Below, piece after piece: positions 13,055 to 23,800 of a stretch of DNA of 64,000 nucleotides. This DNA comes from Argyresthia goedartella. Taxonomy: Eukaryota; Arthropoda; Insecta; Lepidoptera; Argyresthiidae. The notes under the pieces are model-generated. The model did no database searches and had not been told where the DNA came from. It saw only the letters and a list, made by a program, of their open reading frames with translations. Numbering within the stretch: position 1 is the stretch's first letter; every line of letters begins with the position of its first letter. The DNA lies in the NCBI GenBank assembly GCA_949825045.1, contig OX463829.1, forward strand, positions 29,389,715-29,453,714, written 5' to 3'. Both the position numbers and the translations under genes were made by a program.

Positions 13055-13442
13055 AACAACTTCAGAATCTCGGGATCTCGTTTATCTCCGGGGTGCGCAA
13101 ATTCAACCATGTTTCTCAATATCACAAAGAATTGGGGTGGCTTCCCATTTGCCGTCGCCAACTCTCATATTCTTTCTTATCTTTTCAATATATGTATTGA
13201 AAAATCTGTGCTACCCCCGTTACCTCTGAGACCGCTTTGAGTAGGCAATCTCTTTTCAGGAGATTGGCAATGGATCAAGGTCTCACACTTAGCCACTCCA
13301 AGGCATAACACCTCCGCATATGAGGACTCCTTCAGGTTGCAGGCGGTCCGACTGTGGAACATACTTCCTTGTTCGAAAAGAGACAGTCCCACTCTTTTCG
13401 CTTTCAAAAACCGGGTAAAAGAGCACTTCCTCTCTCTTTTGT
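13030..13442 (+). mobile_element. LINE reverse transcriptase C-terminal fragment
   Basis: Frame pieces read LQNLGISFISGVRKF, HVSQYHKELGWLPI and, after frame changes, YEDSFRLQAVRLWNILP and FKNRVKEHFL, then a TGA/TAG stop. This is the order seen at the C-terminus of insect non-LTR retrotransposons. Broken, not functional. Confidence 0.75.
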
Positions 13443-14715
13443 GATAGTTGTAGTATGTATATTATTATTATATGTAAATTATATGCACAGGGTTATGTAT
13501 GTACTGGTACTTATTTAGTAGTTTGATATACATAAGTATGTATTTTATTTTCCGTATTTTATAGATATTTAATTTACTTATATATTTTATAATAGATTAG
13601 TTATTGTGCCCTGCCTACTCTTTCATGATAAGTTTTCCTTTCATGCCTTGGTTTGCTGGAAGAAATCTCTTTAGAATTAAGCTCGCCTTTGATCATATGT
13701 TTTCTCTTAATGTATCTTTTTAATAACTGTGTTCAATAAATAATTTTCAACTTGATAAAGTTCAAAACCAATGGCGACCTCTGTGGCGAAGCGGTTGTGG
13801 CTCTGCCTGCCATACCAGAGTTCAGGGTTCGATCTCCGGCTGTGGTAAAAGGAAAATAACCCTAGGTCTTGGATGTTTATATGTGTGTGACGTTGCTGTT
13901 TCTGGTACCCACGACACAGGTGTCCTAGTGTGGGGCTAGAAGCAATGTATGTACCTGTATGTAAATATTTATGTTTATTAATGAAAAATTCTTGGTTAAG
14001 GTTTAAAAACCCATAGATCCAAAAATTACAATGAACTTCATATCTCCGTAGCTACTGCAATGGGCTAGCCCCCTGTCACGCAAAATGGAGTATTGAATAT
14101 CTGGCTAAACGAGCACAAATGTGCCTCTGCCGTCCCCTACGGGGGAAGGCTTGACGCTATTTTTGTTTGTTTTTATCCTTCTCTGAGGTAACGGTTTCTC
14201 ACTGTCGAGGATCATGGCTTCATGCATAACATATTCACGTAGTATTTCATCCCAATCCGCAACTTCATCGACTGAGTTTCACCATGAGATTGCTATTAAC
14301 AAAGGGTTGCTACATACATAATATATGAAATATGTAGGTATATATATTGAAAATTAACACTATAACCGTTAATAAGTCACTTGCAAACAACAAACAATAG
14401 GATATCGTTAATTAAATATATAACGAAACTATTCTCACCAACAAATATTAAGTGAGTAATTAATCGTGAGATTTCGATAGCCAGCTGACGAGTTTCACCT
14501 TAGTGTATGTCAAAACGTCGTTCGTGCTGCCGATTCTATCGAATCCTATACATTTGAAAAGCGAGTTGTTGACGTATCGTTTCGAACACCAGACGAAAAT
14601 GCTTCCTGCTACCGATTTTAGTTATGTTTACGCACAATAGGGGCGCTGTTCATAATCTCATACATTTTCCCACATTTCGATTACGGATACTTTCTCGCTA
14701 GCTGGTTCCTGCTTG
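13055..14715 (+). repeat. Right arm of a 4.3-kb inverted repeat
   Basis: Inverse partner of 10381-12041. Since the LINE frame continues into the spacer only on this side, this arm is probably the parental copy and the left arm the inverted duplicate (inference). A short motif, TCCTGCTTGAGCTACTGA, at its outer edge (14707) is repeated at 14774. Confidence 0.9.
13770..13990 (+). mobile_element. tRNA-derived SINE (family 1)
   Basis: The head resembles a tRNA gene: a box-A-like TGGCGAAGCGGTTGTGGC is followed by a box-B-like GGTTCGATCTCC about 35 nt later. A conserved body, GTGTGTGACGTTGCTGTTTC, follows. The same element is in the inverted arm (about 11110-11330, minus) and at 51656-51845. Confidence 0.75.
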
Positions 14716-14789
14716 AGCTACTGACTCTGGTTACGTTTTCGATGCGAGGTCTCGTTAGCGTCTGGAGAGTTTTTCCTGCTTGAGCTACT

Positions 14790-14935
14790 GAGTGGGAAGG
14801 AAATAGGTAGTGCAAGTTTGTAACAAGTGTTACCAGCTGGCACTATTTCCTTCCCAGTTTGTAACACCCAGTTTTTTTTTCAGTTTATAAGTGTTACCAA
14901 GATGGGTGTGACAAACTGGCTGGTTTGACTCCCGA
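14790..14935. repeat. Repeat, inverse copy of 8100-8300
   Basis: GTGTTACCAAGATGGGTGTG here is the inverse of the block near 8125. The motif CTGGCACTATTTCCTTCCCA also matches the earlier copy. Confidence 0.55.
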
Positions 14936-15872
14936 GACCACCAGCGGCTCATTAAGTGTGAGGAGATCTCAACGGGAAATCTTATCGTATCGTAACTATG
15001 GCATTGTATTAGAATATAATATTTGATCAAACTATCATGTGAAAAATAAATAAAACAAGTAAAATTGTATTAATGATTGTCATAAAACATTCCTATTCAC
15101 ATATTCAATTCCGCAATACAAACAAATTATTCATATATAAAAATGATAGAAAAACACAAATTAACTGATTAGCTTAATCAAAAATAACTAAAACTATGAA
15201 AAATTAACGTTGCTACGGAATGCACTGTTTTGCGCTTGTCTTGACTGCACCTTACCGTCTAAGAATAAGGCATCTTTTCGTAGGTTAAATAATTTGAAAA
15301 GTTTTTTTAACTAGACATACAAATATCAAATTATACACATTTAGAATTTCGTCTTAAGTACATTCCCAGCAAGTAGCGTCGAACAATTACAGATATACAA
15401 TTATAGTATGTAACGTTTCATCATGTACTTATTTGCGTAGGTGTATGTTGATATCGTTTCACTCAGATGAAGTATTTAAAACTAAGATACTCGCTTACTC
15501 ACGGTATTCGAGATGTTTTCCTTTAACTATCCACCAACTTGGACGTCATGACGCAGTCTCATTTAATGTCTCGGCTAAGAAAGCCGACCACAACTGCAGG
15601 CGAGACAGCGAGCGTATTACGTAGGTACATTGTCACGCTCACTCGCGTCGTGAGTTTGTTCGCTGTCTCGCTCGCCGGCGACATGTCGCCTGTAGTTGCG
15701 ATCGGCTGCTAACTTGTACCTCGAGTCTTCCATATGTGAGCAAGCTACTCAAAAATTATCGCGATTGTACAAAATTATTTACTAAATCTAAATTAACTTT
15801 CACGTGATAATTTTGATGATGATAATTTTGTCAATTAAATTCCTAATTAATGGCGCTCTAACAAAACAGTTA
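14936..15872. other. Gene-free stretch with an imperfect fold-back
   Basis: No gene is seen. About 15570-15705 forms an imperfect hairpin: CAGGCGAGACAGCGAGCG on the left pairs with CGCTGTCTCGCTCGCC on the right, both flanked by a CCGA.CACAACTG-like motif. Confidence 0.5.
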
Positions 15873-16322
15873 TAGTAGTTTATGTGACTGCTACATAATG
15901 GAGGGCATTAATACTCGAGAGTGGGGTTTATGAAACGAGCCGACGGCGAGTTTCATAATAATATCACTCGAGTTTTAATGCCTAATTATGTACGTAGTTA
16001 TGTATGTAGTTACATACACTAGTTTATCTACACATATAATATAAGCTCTCTTTGATATGTTCAAGAACCGCATGTTTGACCGGCATTGTGGCATTGATCA
16101 TTGCTCTGCAGTTGTTTAGCTTGTTCTGTAGTACAAACTTCATAGACAAACTAGAGGCGGCACGCAGGCGGGCATCGGCGTTCGAAATTTGAATGTCACC
16201 ATAATGTACAAATTTTCAGATAAGAAATAAGTTTTTACCATAAATAGTTTTACATTATGCTGGTCTTAACGTGCGGTTTTTAGACGCAGTAAAGAGGGTT
16301 TATGATACGTCTGTAGATAAAA
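15873..16322 (+). mobile_element. MITE family A, copy 5
   Basis: Complete copy, opposite in orientation to copies 1-4. It begins TAGTAGTTTATGTGACTGC, has a GAAACGAGCC/GGCGAGTTTC hairpin at about 15928-15952, and ends near GTTTATGATACGTCTGTAG. It lies about 350 bp past the stop codon of the TUT1-like gene. Confidence 0.8.
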
Positions 16323-16533
16323 TTTATTGTGTTTTGTTTTCATGGAATTCTTTGTAAATACAAAAAACTTGTCCAAATGGACAGGTTCTGTGTCGAGAAT
16401 GTTTTAATGTTAATTTGTAGCTCGGAAGGGCCAACGTGCCCCTGCCTAGGTGGCTTCCGAATATTGCTGACGTGAACGATACCGTACAATGAGAGTCCTT
16501 CGTACAACTATTTTTCAACCCAAGTCAGAATTT

Positions 16534-16539
16534 TTTAAT
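16534..16539 (-). terminator. Possible poly(A) signal ATTAAA
   Basis: On the minus strand, ATTAAA lies about 137 nt past the TUT1-like stop codon. It is the first signal-like hexamer seen there. The call rests on this motif alone. Confidence 0.35.
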
Positions 16540-16675
16540 AGTAACTAAAATTGGGTAGTGTATGAAATTTTATAATTTTTATACTGTCAGTCTTTCTTCC
16601 CGCGAATATAACAAATATTAGAACAACGACATAAACAACAGTAAGATAAAGCTGTACTTATAATTCGTCATCACG

Positions 16676-17896
16676 TTAACTGTCCTCACTCCTCACATCG
16701 TCAGGTCGTTCCACTTTCACACCCGCCTCTCCATCAGCAGGCTGCTCTCCATCATCTGACGACTCCTCGTCAGACTCTTGGCCATTGACTCGGAGACTGC
16801 TGATGAGTTTCGTCGCAGCTTCCACTTGGCTAGTTTTGTGCGGCTTCAGTAGATTATCCATGAAGGAGTACATGTTCGAGAGATAGTATACTCCGAACTC
16901 TTTAAGCAGCATCAGATCGGAGCCCTCAGTGTGTTTCACGGAGATTATGACTCTTCGATTGCGTCTGCCGTAGTTCAGCGTCAGCTGGAACTTCAAACTA
17001 ATCGGAGGGATGTTCAACTTCTTCATCTCTTCCGTTATCATCAGCTCGCGGTCCAAAAACTCAGTGTTCATGAACCTCGCTTGGTTGTAGAACTTCTTTC
17101 GTCTCCATAGAGCACGTTCCATCACGGCGGAGTACATCTCTCGGTTATTTGTGTCTTTCTCGTCCTTCGTCGGAGTCAGCTCGGCTCCCCATATGTCCTC
17201 GAATATCGTCGTCATGGAGTCGTGGACTATTCGTTTCCATTCGAAGTTGAGCGGGAGCGTCAGTTTCGGCGGGAGATGCATCTTGTATTCTGGCGATTTG
17301 TTGTTTTTGGGTATGACGGGTTTCTCTAAAAGAATCTTCTTGAGGAATCCCTGGTGCTGATTCGGTTTGTCTTGTTGGTACGCGTTCGCTGCGAACTTGA
17401 AGTAGGCGACGAGCTCGTCGGCGGACCTCGCCCCTATGGCCGACGTGACGTTGTGGCACTGCTCGAACGGATCCTGAACACAGAGCTGCGTGGTATGTCG
17501 GAGCGGGTACGTCAACTCTCCGATAACATTGCTTTTGTACCTCTCATATTCTTCCGGTAAACCTACGACATTTCTGAAAGATTCCTTAGGAATTGCGTGT
17601 CCCAAATAGGGTGTCACCGCCATATGTTGGAAGTCAAATGTGGAGTAGAATTCAAAGAATCCTCCGAGCAGTTCCGCTATGGTTGTCTCCTTCGCTCGCT
17701 GGTTGAGGGGCGGCAGTTTGTCCTTGTCTTGCATGAAGCCGGTGTCCCAGTAGTCCACGAGGCACTGGTCTGCCGGGTCTCGCTGCAGAGAGGCCACGGA
17801 GGGCAGGATGCTGAGGGGCGGCTGCTGCAGGTAGAATATGAAGAGCATCGTCAGCGCGTAGTTGGAGAGCCGGCCCGTGCCGGATAAGCTGTGCAC
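16676..17896 (-). CDS. TUT1: TUT1-like coding exon 7 (PAP-associated domain, C-terminus)
   Basis: 1221 nt, residues 378-783 and stop. VHSLSGTGRLSNYALTMLF starts the central domain. IAELLGGFFEFYSTFDF (about 450-466) is the PAP/25A-associated motif. The tail is Glu/Asp/Ser-rich. Acceptor ATTTCAG. Confidence 0.95.
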   Translation of the reverse strand: MHSLSGTGRLSNYALTMLFIFYLQQPPLSILPSVASLQRDPADQCLVDYWDTGFMQDKDKLPPLNQRAKETTIAELLGGFFEFYSTFDFQHMAVTPYLGHAIPKESFRNVVGLPEEYERYKSNVIGELTYPLRHTTQLCVQDPFEQCHNVTSAIGARSADELVAYFKFAANAYQQDKPNQHQGFLKKILLEKPVIPKNNKSPEYKMHLPPKLTLPLNFEWKRIVHDSMTTIFEDIWGAELTPTKDEKDTNNREMYSAVMERALWRRKKFYNQARFMNTEFLDRELMITEEMKKLNIPPISLKFQLTLNYGRRNRRVIISVKHTEGSDLMLLKEFGVYYLSNMYSFMDNLLKPHKTSQVEAATKLISSLRVNGQESDEESSDDGEQPADGEAGVKVERPDDVRSEDS

Positions 17897-20800
17897 CTGA
17901 AATTGACACAATAAATAGAGTTGAGACTTTTTGTGTGTTACAGATAGTCTTGGAATTTTTTCACCCTTCTTCTATCACAATAGTCTTATGTAGAGAACAG
18001 GCAAAAATTACGTTTCTAAACATGTTAATATTAACAGAGAATAAAAGAAAATGAATTTTGAAACAAACAGTTTTGTACAGTACAGAAAGATAGTCTTTTA
18101 TAGTACAAATCGTCTTGTACTGTAAGATAGTCTTGTAAAGTCAGTACTTGTTAAGAACCGATATTTTCTTGTACATTACTAGTCTTTTATAGTACAAATA
18201 GTCTTATACTGTAAGATAGTCTTGTAAAGTCAGTACTTGTTAAGAACCGATATTTTCTTGTACATTACTAGTCTTTTATAGTACAAATAGTCTTATACTG
18301 TAAGATAGTCTTGTTAAGTCAGTACTTGTTAAGAACCGAAATTTTCTTGTACAATACAGATAGTCTTGTACAGTACAAATAGTCTTGTACTGTAAGATAA
18401 TCTTGTACAGTACAAATAGTCTTGTACTGTAAGATAGTCTTGTTAAGTCAGTACTTGTTAAGAACCGAACGGTACCTAGTCGCAATTTTAAAATAGTTTA
18501 TAGTTTTGTTTTTGATCTGTGACGTAACTTTGTTTGTGAGCTGCCACTTGATCTTTTTCCCTCTAAAATGTCGACTGTTTTTAGGTGCTAGCGTGATTGA
18601 AATCCAGTAGTATGGGCTACAATCACCCAAAGGCGAGATTTTGTTGGTCAAAAGTATTCGTTATGATATTTTAACGAATTGTTCGAATGATCAAGTTGGC
18701 TACCTAGGCTAGTTCAAATCACGAGTGTTCGTATATTGCGTGTAATTAGTATTGTGTACAGTGACGACCACGCTATTGTTACCGTAACAGCTGGACAACT
18801 AGAGGGTTCCTGTGGACAACTCGGTGGAGCACCATCAGCGCAAGGTCACCATGAGGTATTGTGTTAGTTTAAGTTTCGCTCGGTGCATCGCCGACGTTCG
18901 AACTCCTCCCACGGTTGGACTGTGTTCATTGCAGCACATGGGCCCCTAGACTGTGTGCGGCCCTGGTAGGAGGTCGAATAGTAGAGATAGTCTAGTACCG
19001 TACAGATAGTCTTGTACAGTATAAATGGCCTTGTATAGTACCTACAGCTAGTTTTGTTTAGTACAGATAGTCTTGTACAATACAGATAGTCATGTACAGT
19101 ACAAATAGTCTTGTATAGTACAGATAGTATTGTACAGTACAGACAGTCTTTAAAAGTACAGATAGTCTTGTATAGCACAGAAAGTCTTGTAGAGCGCAGA
19201 TTATCTTGTACAGTAAAGATAGTCTTGTACGCACCGATAGACTTGTAAAGTACCGATAGTATTGTTCAGTACATATAGTCATGTATACTACAGATAGTCA
19301 TGTATAGTACAGATAGTCTTGTACAGTACAGATATTCTTGTATAGTACAGATATTCTTGTATAGTACAGATAGTTTTGTCCAGAACAGATAGTTTTGTAT
19401 AGTACAGATAGTCTTGTATAGTACAGAGTCTTGTACAGTACAGATAGTCTCGTATAGTACAGATAGTTTTGTACATTACAGTATTGTATAGTTTAGAGTC
19501 GTCTACAGTACGGATAGTCTTGTACAGTACATATAGTCTTGTTTAGTACAGATAGTATTGTTTAGTACAGATAGTATTGTAAAGTATAGATAATTTTGTA
19601 CAGCACAGTTTATCTTGTACAGTACAGATATTATTTTATAGTGCAGATAGTTTGTACTCTACAAATAGTCTTGTATAGTACAGATAAGTATTTTACAGTA
19701 CAGTTTGTCTTGTACAGTACAGTTTGTCTTGTACAGTACAGTTTGTCTTGTACAGTACAGTTTGTCTTGTACAGTACAGATAGCCTTGTATAGTAAAGAT
19801 AGTTGTGTATAGTACAGATAGTCTTGTTTAGTACAGACAATCTTGTATAGTACAGATAGTCTTCTATAGTTCAGCTAGTCTTGTATAGTACAGATAGTCT
19901 TGTTTAGTACAGACAGTCTTGTATAGTACAAATAGTCTTGTATAGAATAGATAGTCTTGTGTATAGTAAAGATAGTTTTGTACAAAATAGATAGGTTTCA
20001 TCAGTACAGATAGTCTTGTATAGTACAGTGAGTCCTGTTCATTATAGTTTTGTACAGTATAGATAGGCTTGTTAGTCTTGTAAAGTACAGATGACCCCAG
20101 AACCGCAAGACGTACAGTGGGCAAACCACCAGCCAGATGGACGGACGACATCATCGCCATAGATAGCTGGTAAGCAGTGGATGCGCGAGGCTCAGGGCCG
20201 GAGTATAAAGCGTGGTAAAGAAGAGGCTTACACTCAGGTAAATGTGCGCTAATTGATTGATTGATTACAGTACAGATAGTCTTGCACAGTACAGATAGTC
20301 TTGTACAGTACAGCTACTGTTGTATGTTGTACAGTACAGCAGATGTTGGTTGTAGTCACCTACCTTGGCCCAGTACTTGATTATGACAGCGACCGGCAGC
20401 AGGCGCGGGTCCGCATGCAGCAGCGAGGTCACGAGGCGGGAGTTGCGCGCGCCGAGCGGCGTCTTGAAGCTGAGGTCGCAGGCGGTGCGCGTGCTCACGT
20501 GGTAGAACTTCACGATGGGCGTGTTCGCGCGCGGGATGGCTAGCAGCTCGGCGAACATGTGCGGCGCGGATGACAGGCAGCGACGCGCCTGCGGGCGAGC
20601 GTGTGTGTGCAAGGGGCGGGATAAGAAAGGATCCGCAATGCCGCACCCGTACAATATTTAACATTAGCTATCTATCTATACTTATAAAATTCAAAGTCTT
20701 GACTGACTGATATATCAACACACAGCCTAAACCGCTTTTAATAATTAAAAAAATATATTTATATTTATACATGATACTTTTAACAGGGGTCCCTTGTATA

Positions 20801-23800
20801 GCGTAGGGAGCATTGAGAGCCTTAATGCTCCGTGGCGCGCATCAAGTTTAGGTTTTAAGCACGACACCTACGAGCTTGTATCAGAAGCTTGTATCTATGT
20901 CAGTGTGCGCGCATACCTGTGTGTGTGTGTTGGAGCGAGGATGATACACCGCGGTAAAACCGGTTGATACTCTTCAAGACAGGAACAATTAATTATTGGG
21001 TTTTAATTATATTACTATTATAGCACCCACTCACACACACACAGACACACACACATAGGCGTCGTTATGCCTTTCCGATACGGGGAAAGGCAAAATTGTG
21101 CCCACATTTAGCCTGTTATTCATTACTAAAGTTTGCGTCGGAAGGGGCTAGCCTATCGCTGCAGCTATGGATATAGAAGGTTCCGTAACGATGTTTTCCA
21201 TAACCATTAGAATTGAACGCCCGCATTCGTATACGAACATTATAATGTACGTTGTATTGTATTGTAAGATATATTTATTACTAATCTCAACATGATCAGC
21301 ACCGGATTCGAACCGGCATATCCTTTAAAGTTTCCCAATAATTAGTAGAAATTAAATAAAGTGGAACTATTTGTGAGTGCAACCAACTAACTATGAGTGT
21401 GTGTTTTATTACGGAAACCCCCAAAAAGTAAAAAAAAACTTTGTTGTCGTGAATTCCCAACAAAATTGCTATTGCTATTTTAAAGATAGTGGCGCCCTTG
21501 TAATGGTTTCTTCTATTTATTGCCAAGCTATAGGTAAGTAATGAATGAGGAAATTCACAAATATTGTAAAATAGGTTTAAAAAATTGTTCTTTCACTTTT
21601 TTTACATAAAAAAACGGGTCTTCTTTTAATTTCACTGATCGTGTTTTTCGGACGTCAACTATTTCGAGAAATTAGAAAAAAACAGACCAGACATTAGACC
21701 TCTGATAATTCCATGTAATCTATTGAAGTTGCGCCATCCGCGAAATGCCTCTCATCTTTCATGGTGTATCTTTGGAATGGTTGTGTTGATGACCACAGAA
21801 GGCATACTCAGTGTAAGGAGACATTTTATCTCCAGCTTCCTTACTGGTAATAGTTTTATCATCATTCTGTAGCAGACCAGCTACATAATATGGTAAGTGG
21901 TATACCTTCCAACAGTCACCACAACCAGTCGCTCGTGGGTTAGTTAAACATTGAATATATTGACTCATCTATGATGAAACAGTCCTTATGTATCACTGTA
22001 GCACTGTAGTAACGTGGGCAGTGTTGCCTAAATATCATAGATTTGACTACTACCCTAACCTGGCGGTGTAACTCCTGAGATGAAGATATTTGCTGGATGA
22101 GTGTTGCGCTGCGCACCCGGCAGTGTGCATTTAAAGATACACGCATAAAATGGCATACAAGAAGCCATTGTAGTGCCATAATTTTTTGTCTTCTGTAAAG
22201 TCCCATGCTATGATTACAGATTTTCATCAAATTTTCAAGTAATTTAGAATGGCTATTGGTTCCTCACGGCTGGTGAGTGCCTGCGGGCGCTGGGCCGTGC
22301 CAAATTTATGAAACATGCATCGTAATATTTATTCCGATTAAATAGCCTATCAACTAACATAATGAAGTACTGAAACGTATAAAGTCCTTCGTTAATCCTC
22401 TGTATTTTTTAAAGTTGTTGCGCGTTAAGGCCTCAACTACTATAGGTTTGAATTTTATTACCATGGCATAAGGTTCAAACTCGCGATAACTCGCGCGTAG
22501 GGGCGGTAACGGGCCGGTTAAATTGCATTCAGCTAAGAAAAGGGTTAAAAATGTCTAAGTGTGTGTACATACCAGAGGCACGTACTTGTCGGGCGGCACT
22601 CCGTAGTGCGCCGGCACCGCCATGAAGCAGTCCGCGTCGCTCGACTTGATGCCGAGACCCGAAGTCACCGACCCGAAGGGCATGGCTTGGCACCCTGGGA
22701 AACCACCAAAAAACTTAAAACTAATGTAACGATCGAAGATCAACCGCGAACATGCCTGGATCCAGCACGCGAGATTAACCCCCCGAAGGGCATGGCTTGG
22801 CACCCTGGGAAACCACCAAAAAACTTAAAACTAATGTAACGATCGAAGATCAACCGCGAACATGCCTGGATCCAGCACGCGAGATTAACCCCCCGAAGGG
22901 CATGGCTTGGCACCCTGGGAAACCACCAAAAAACTTAAAACTAATGTAACGATCGAAGATCAACCGCGAACATGCCTGGATCCAGCACGCGAGATTAACC
23001 CCCCGAAGGGCATGGCTTGGCACCCTGGGAAACCACCAAAAAACTTAAAACTAATGTAACGATCGAAGATCAACCGCGAACATGCCTGGATCCAGCACGC
23101 GAGATTAACCCCCCGAAGGGCATGGCTTGGCACCCTGGGAAACCACCAAAAAACTTAAAACTAATGTAACGATCGAAGATCAACCGCGAACATGCCTGGA
23201 TCCAGCACGCGAGATTAACCCCCCGAAGGGCATGTCTTGGCACCCTGGGAAACCACCAAAAAACTTAAAACTAATGTAACGATCGAAGATCAACCGCGAA
23301 CATGCCTGGATCCAGCACGCGAGATTAACCCCCCGAAGGGCATGGCTTGGCACCCTGGGAAACCACCAAAAAACTTAAAACTAATGTAACGATCGAAGAT
23401 CAACCGCGAACTTGCTTGGATCCTGCACGCGGGATCAACCCCCCGAAGGGCATGGCTTGGCACCCTGGGAAACCACCAAAAAACTTAAAACGAATGTAAC
23501 GATCGAAGATCAACCGCGAACATGCCTGGATCCAGCACGCGAGATTAACCCCCCGAAGGGCATGGCTTGGCACCCTGGGAAACCACCAAAAAACTTAAAA
23601 CGAATGTAACGATCGAAGATCAACCGCGAACATGCCTGGATCCAGCACGCGAGATTAACCCCCCGAAGGGCATGGCTTGGCACCCTGGGAAACCACCAAA
23701 AAACTTAAAACGAATGTAACGATCGAAGATCAACCGCGAACATGCCTGGATCCAGCACGCGAGATTAACCCCCCGAAGGGCATGGCTTGGCACCCTGGGA

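Noticed and set aside
12949..13161. Minus-strand open frame that looks like a conserved exon (LRNMVEFAHPGDKRDPEILK)
   Set aside because: The plus strand of the same bases encodes a recognisable LINE C-terminus (GISFISGVRKF, HKELGWLPI); the minus frame is its shadow.
17145..17909. Alternative frames over the last TUT1-like exon
   Set aside because: They are shadows of a strongly conserved coding exon.
18864..20160. Several Tyr/Cys/Thr-rich open frames on both strands
   Set aside because: They are translations of the 20-bp minisatellite, open by chance of unit length and composition.
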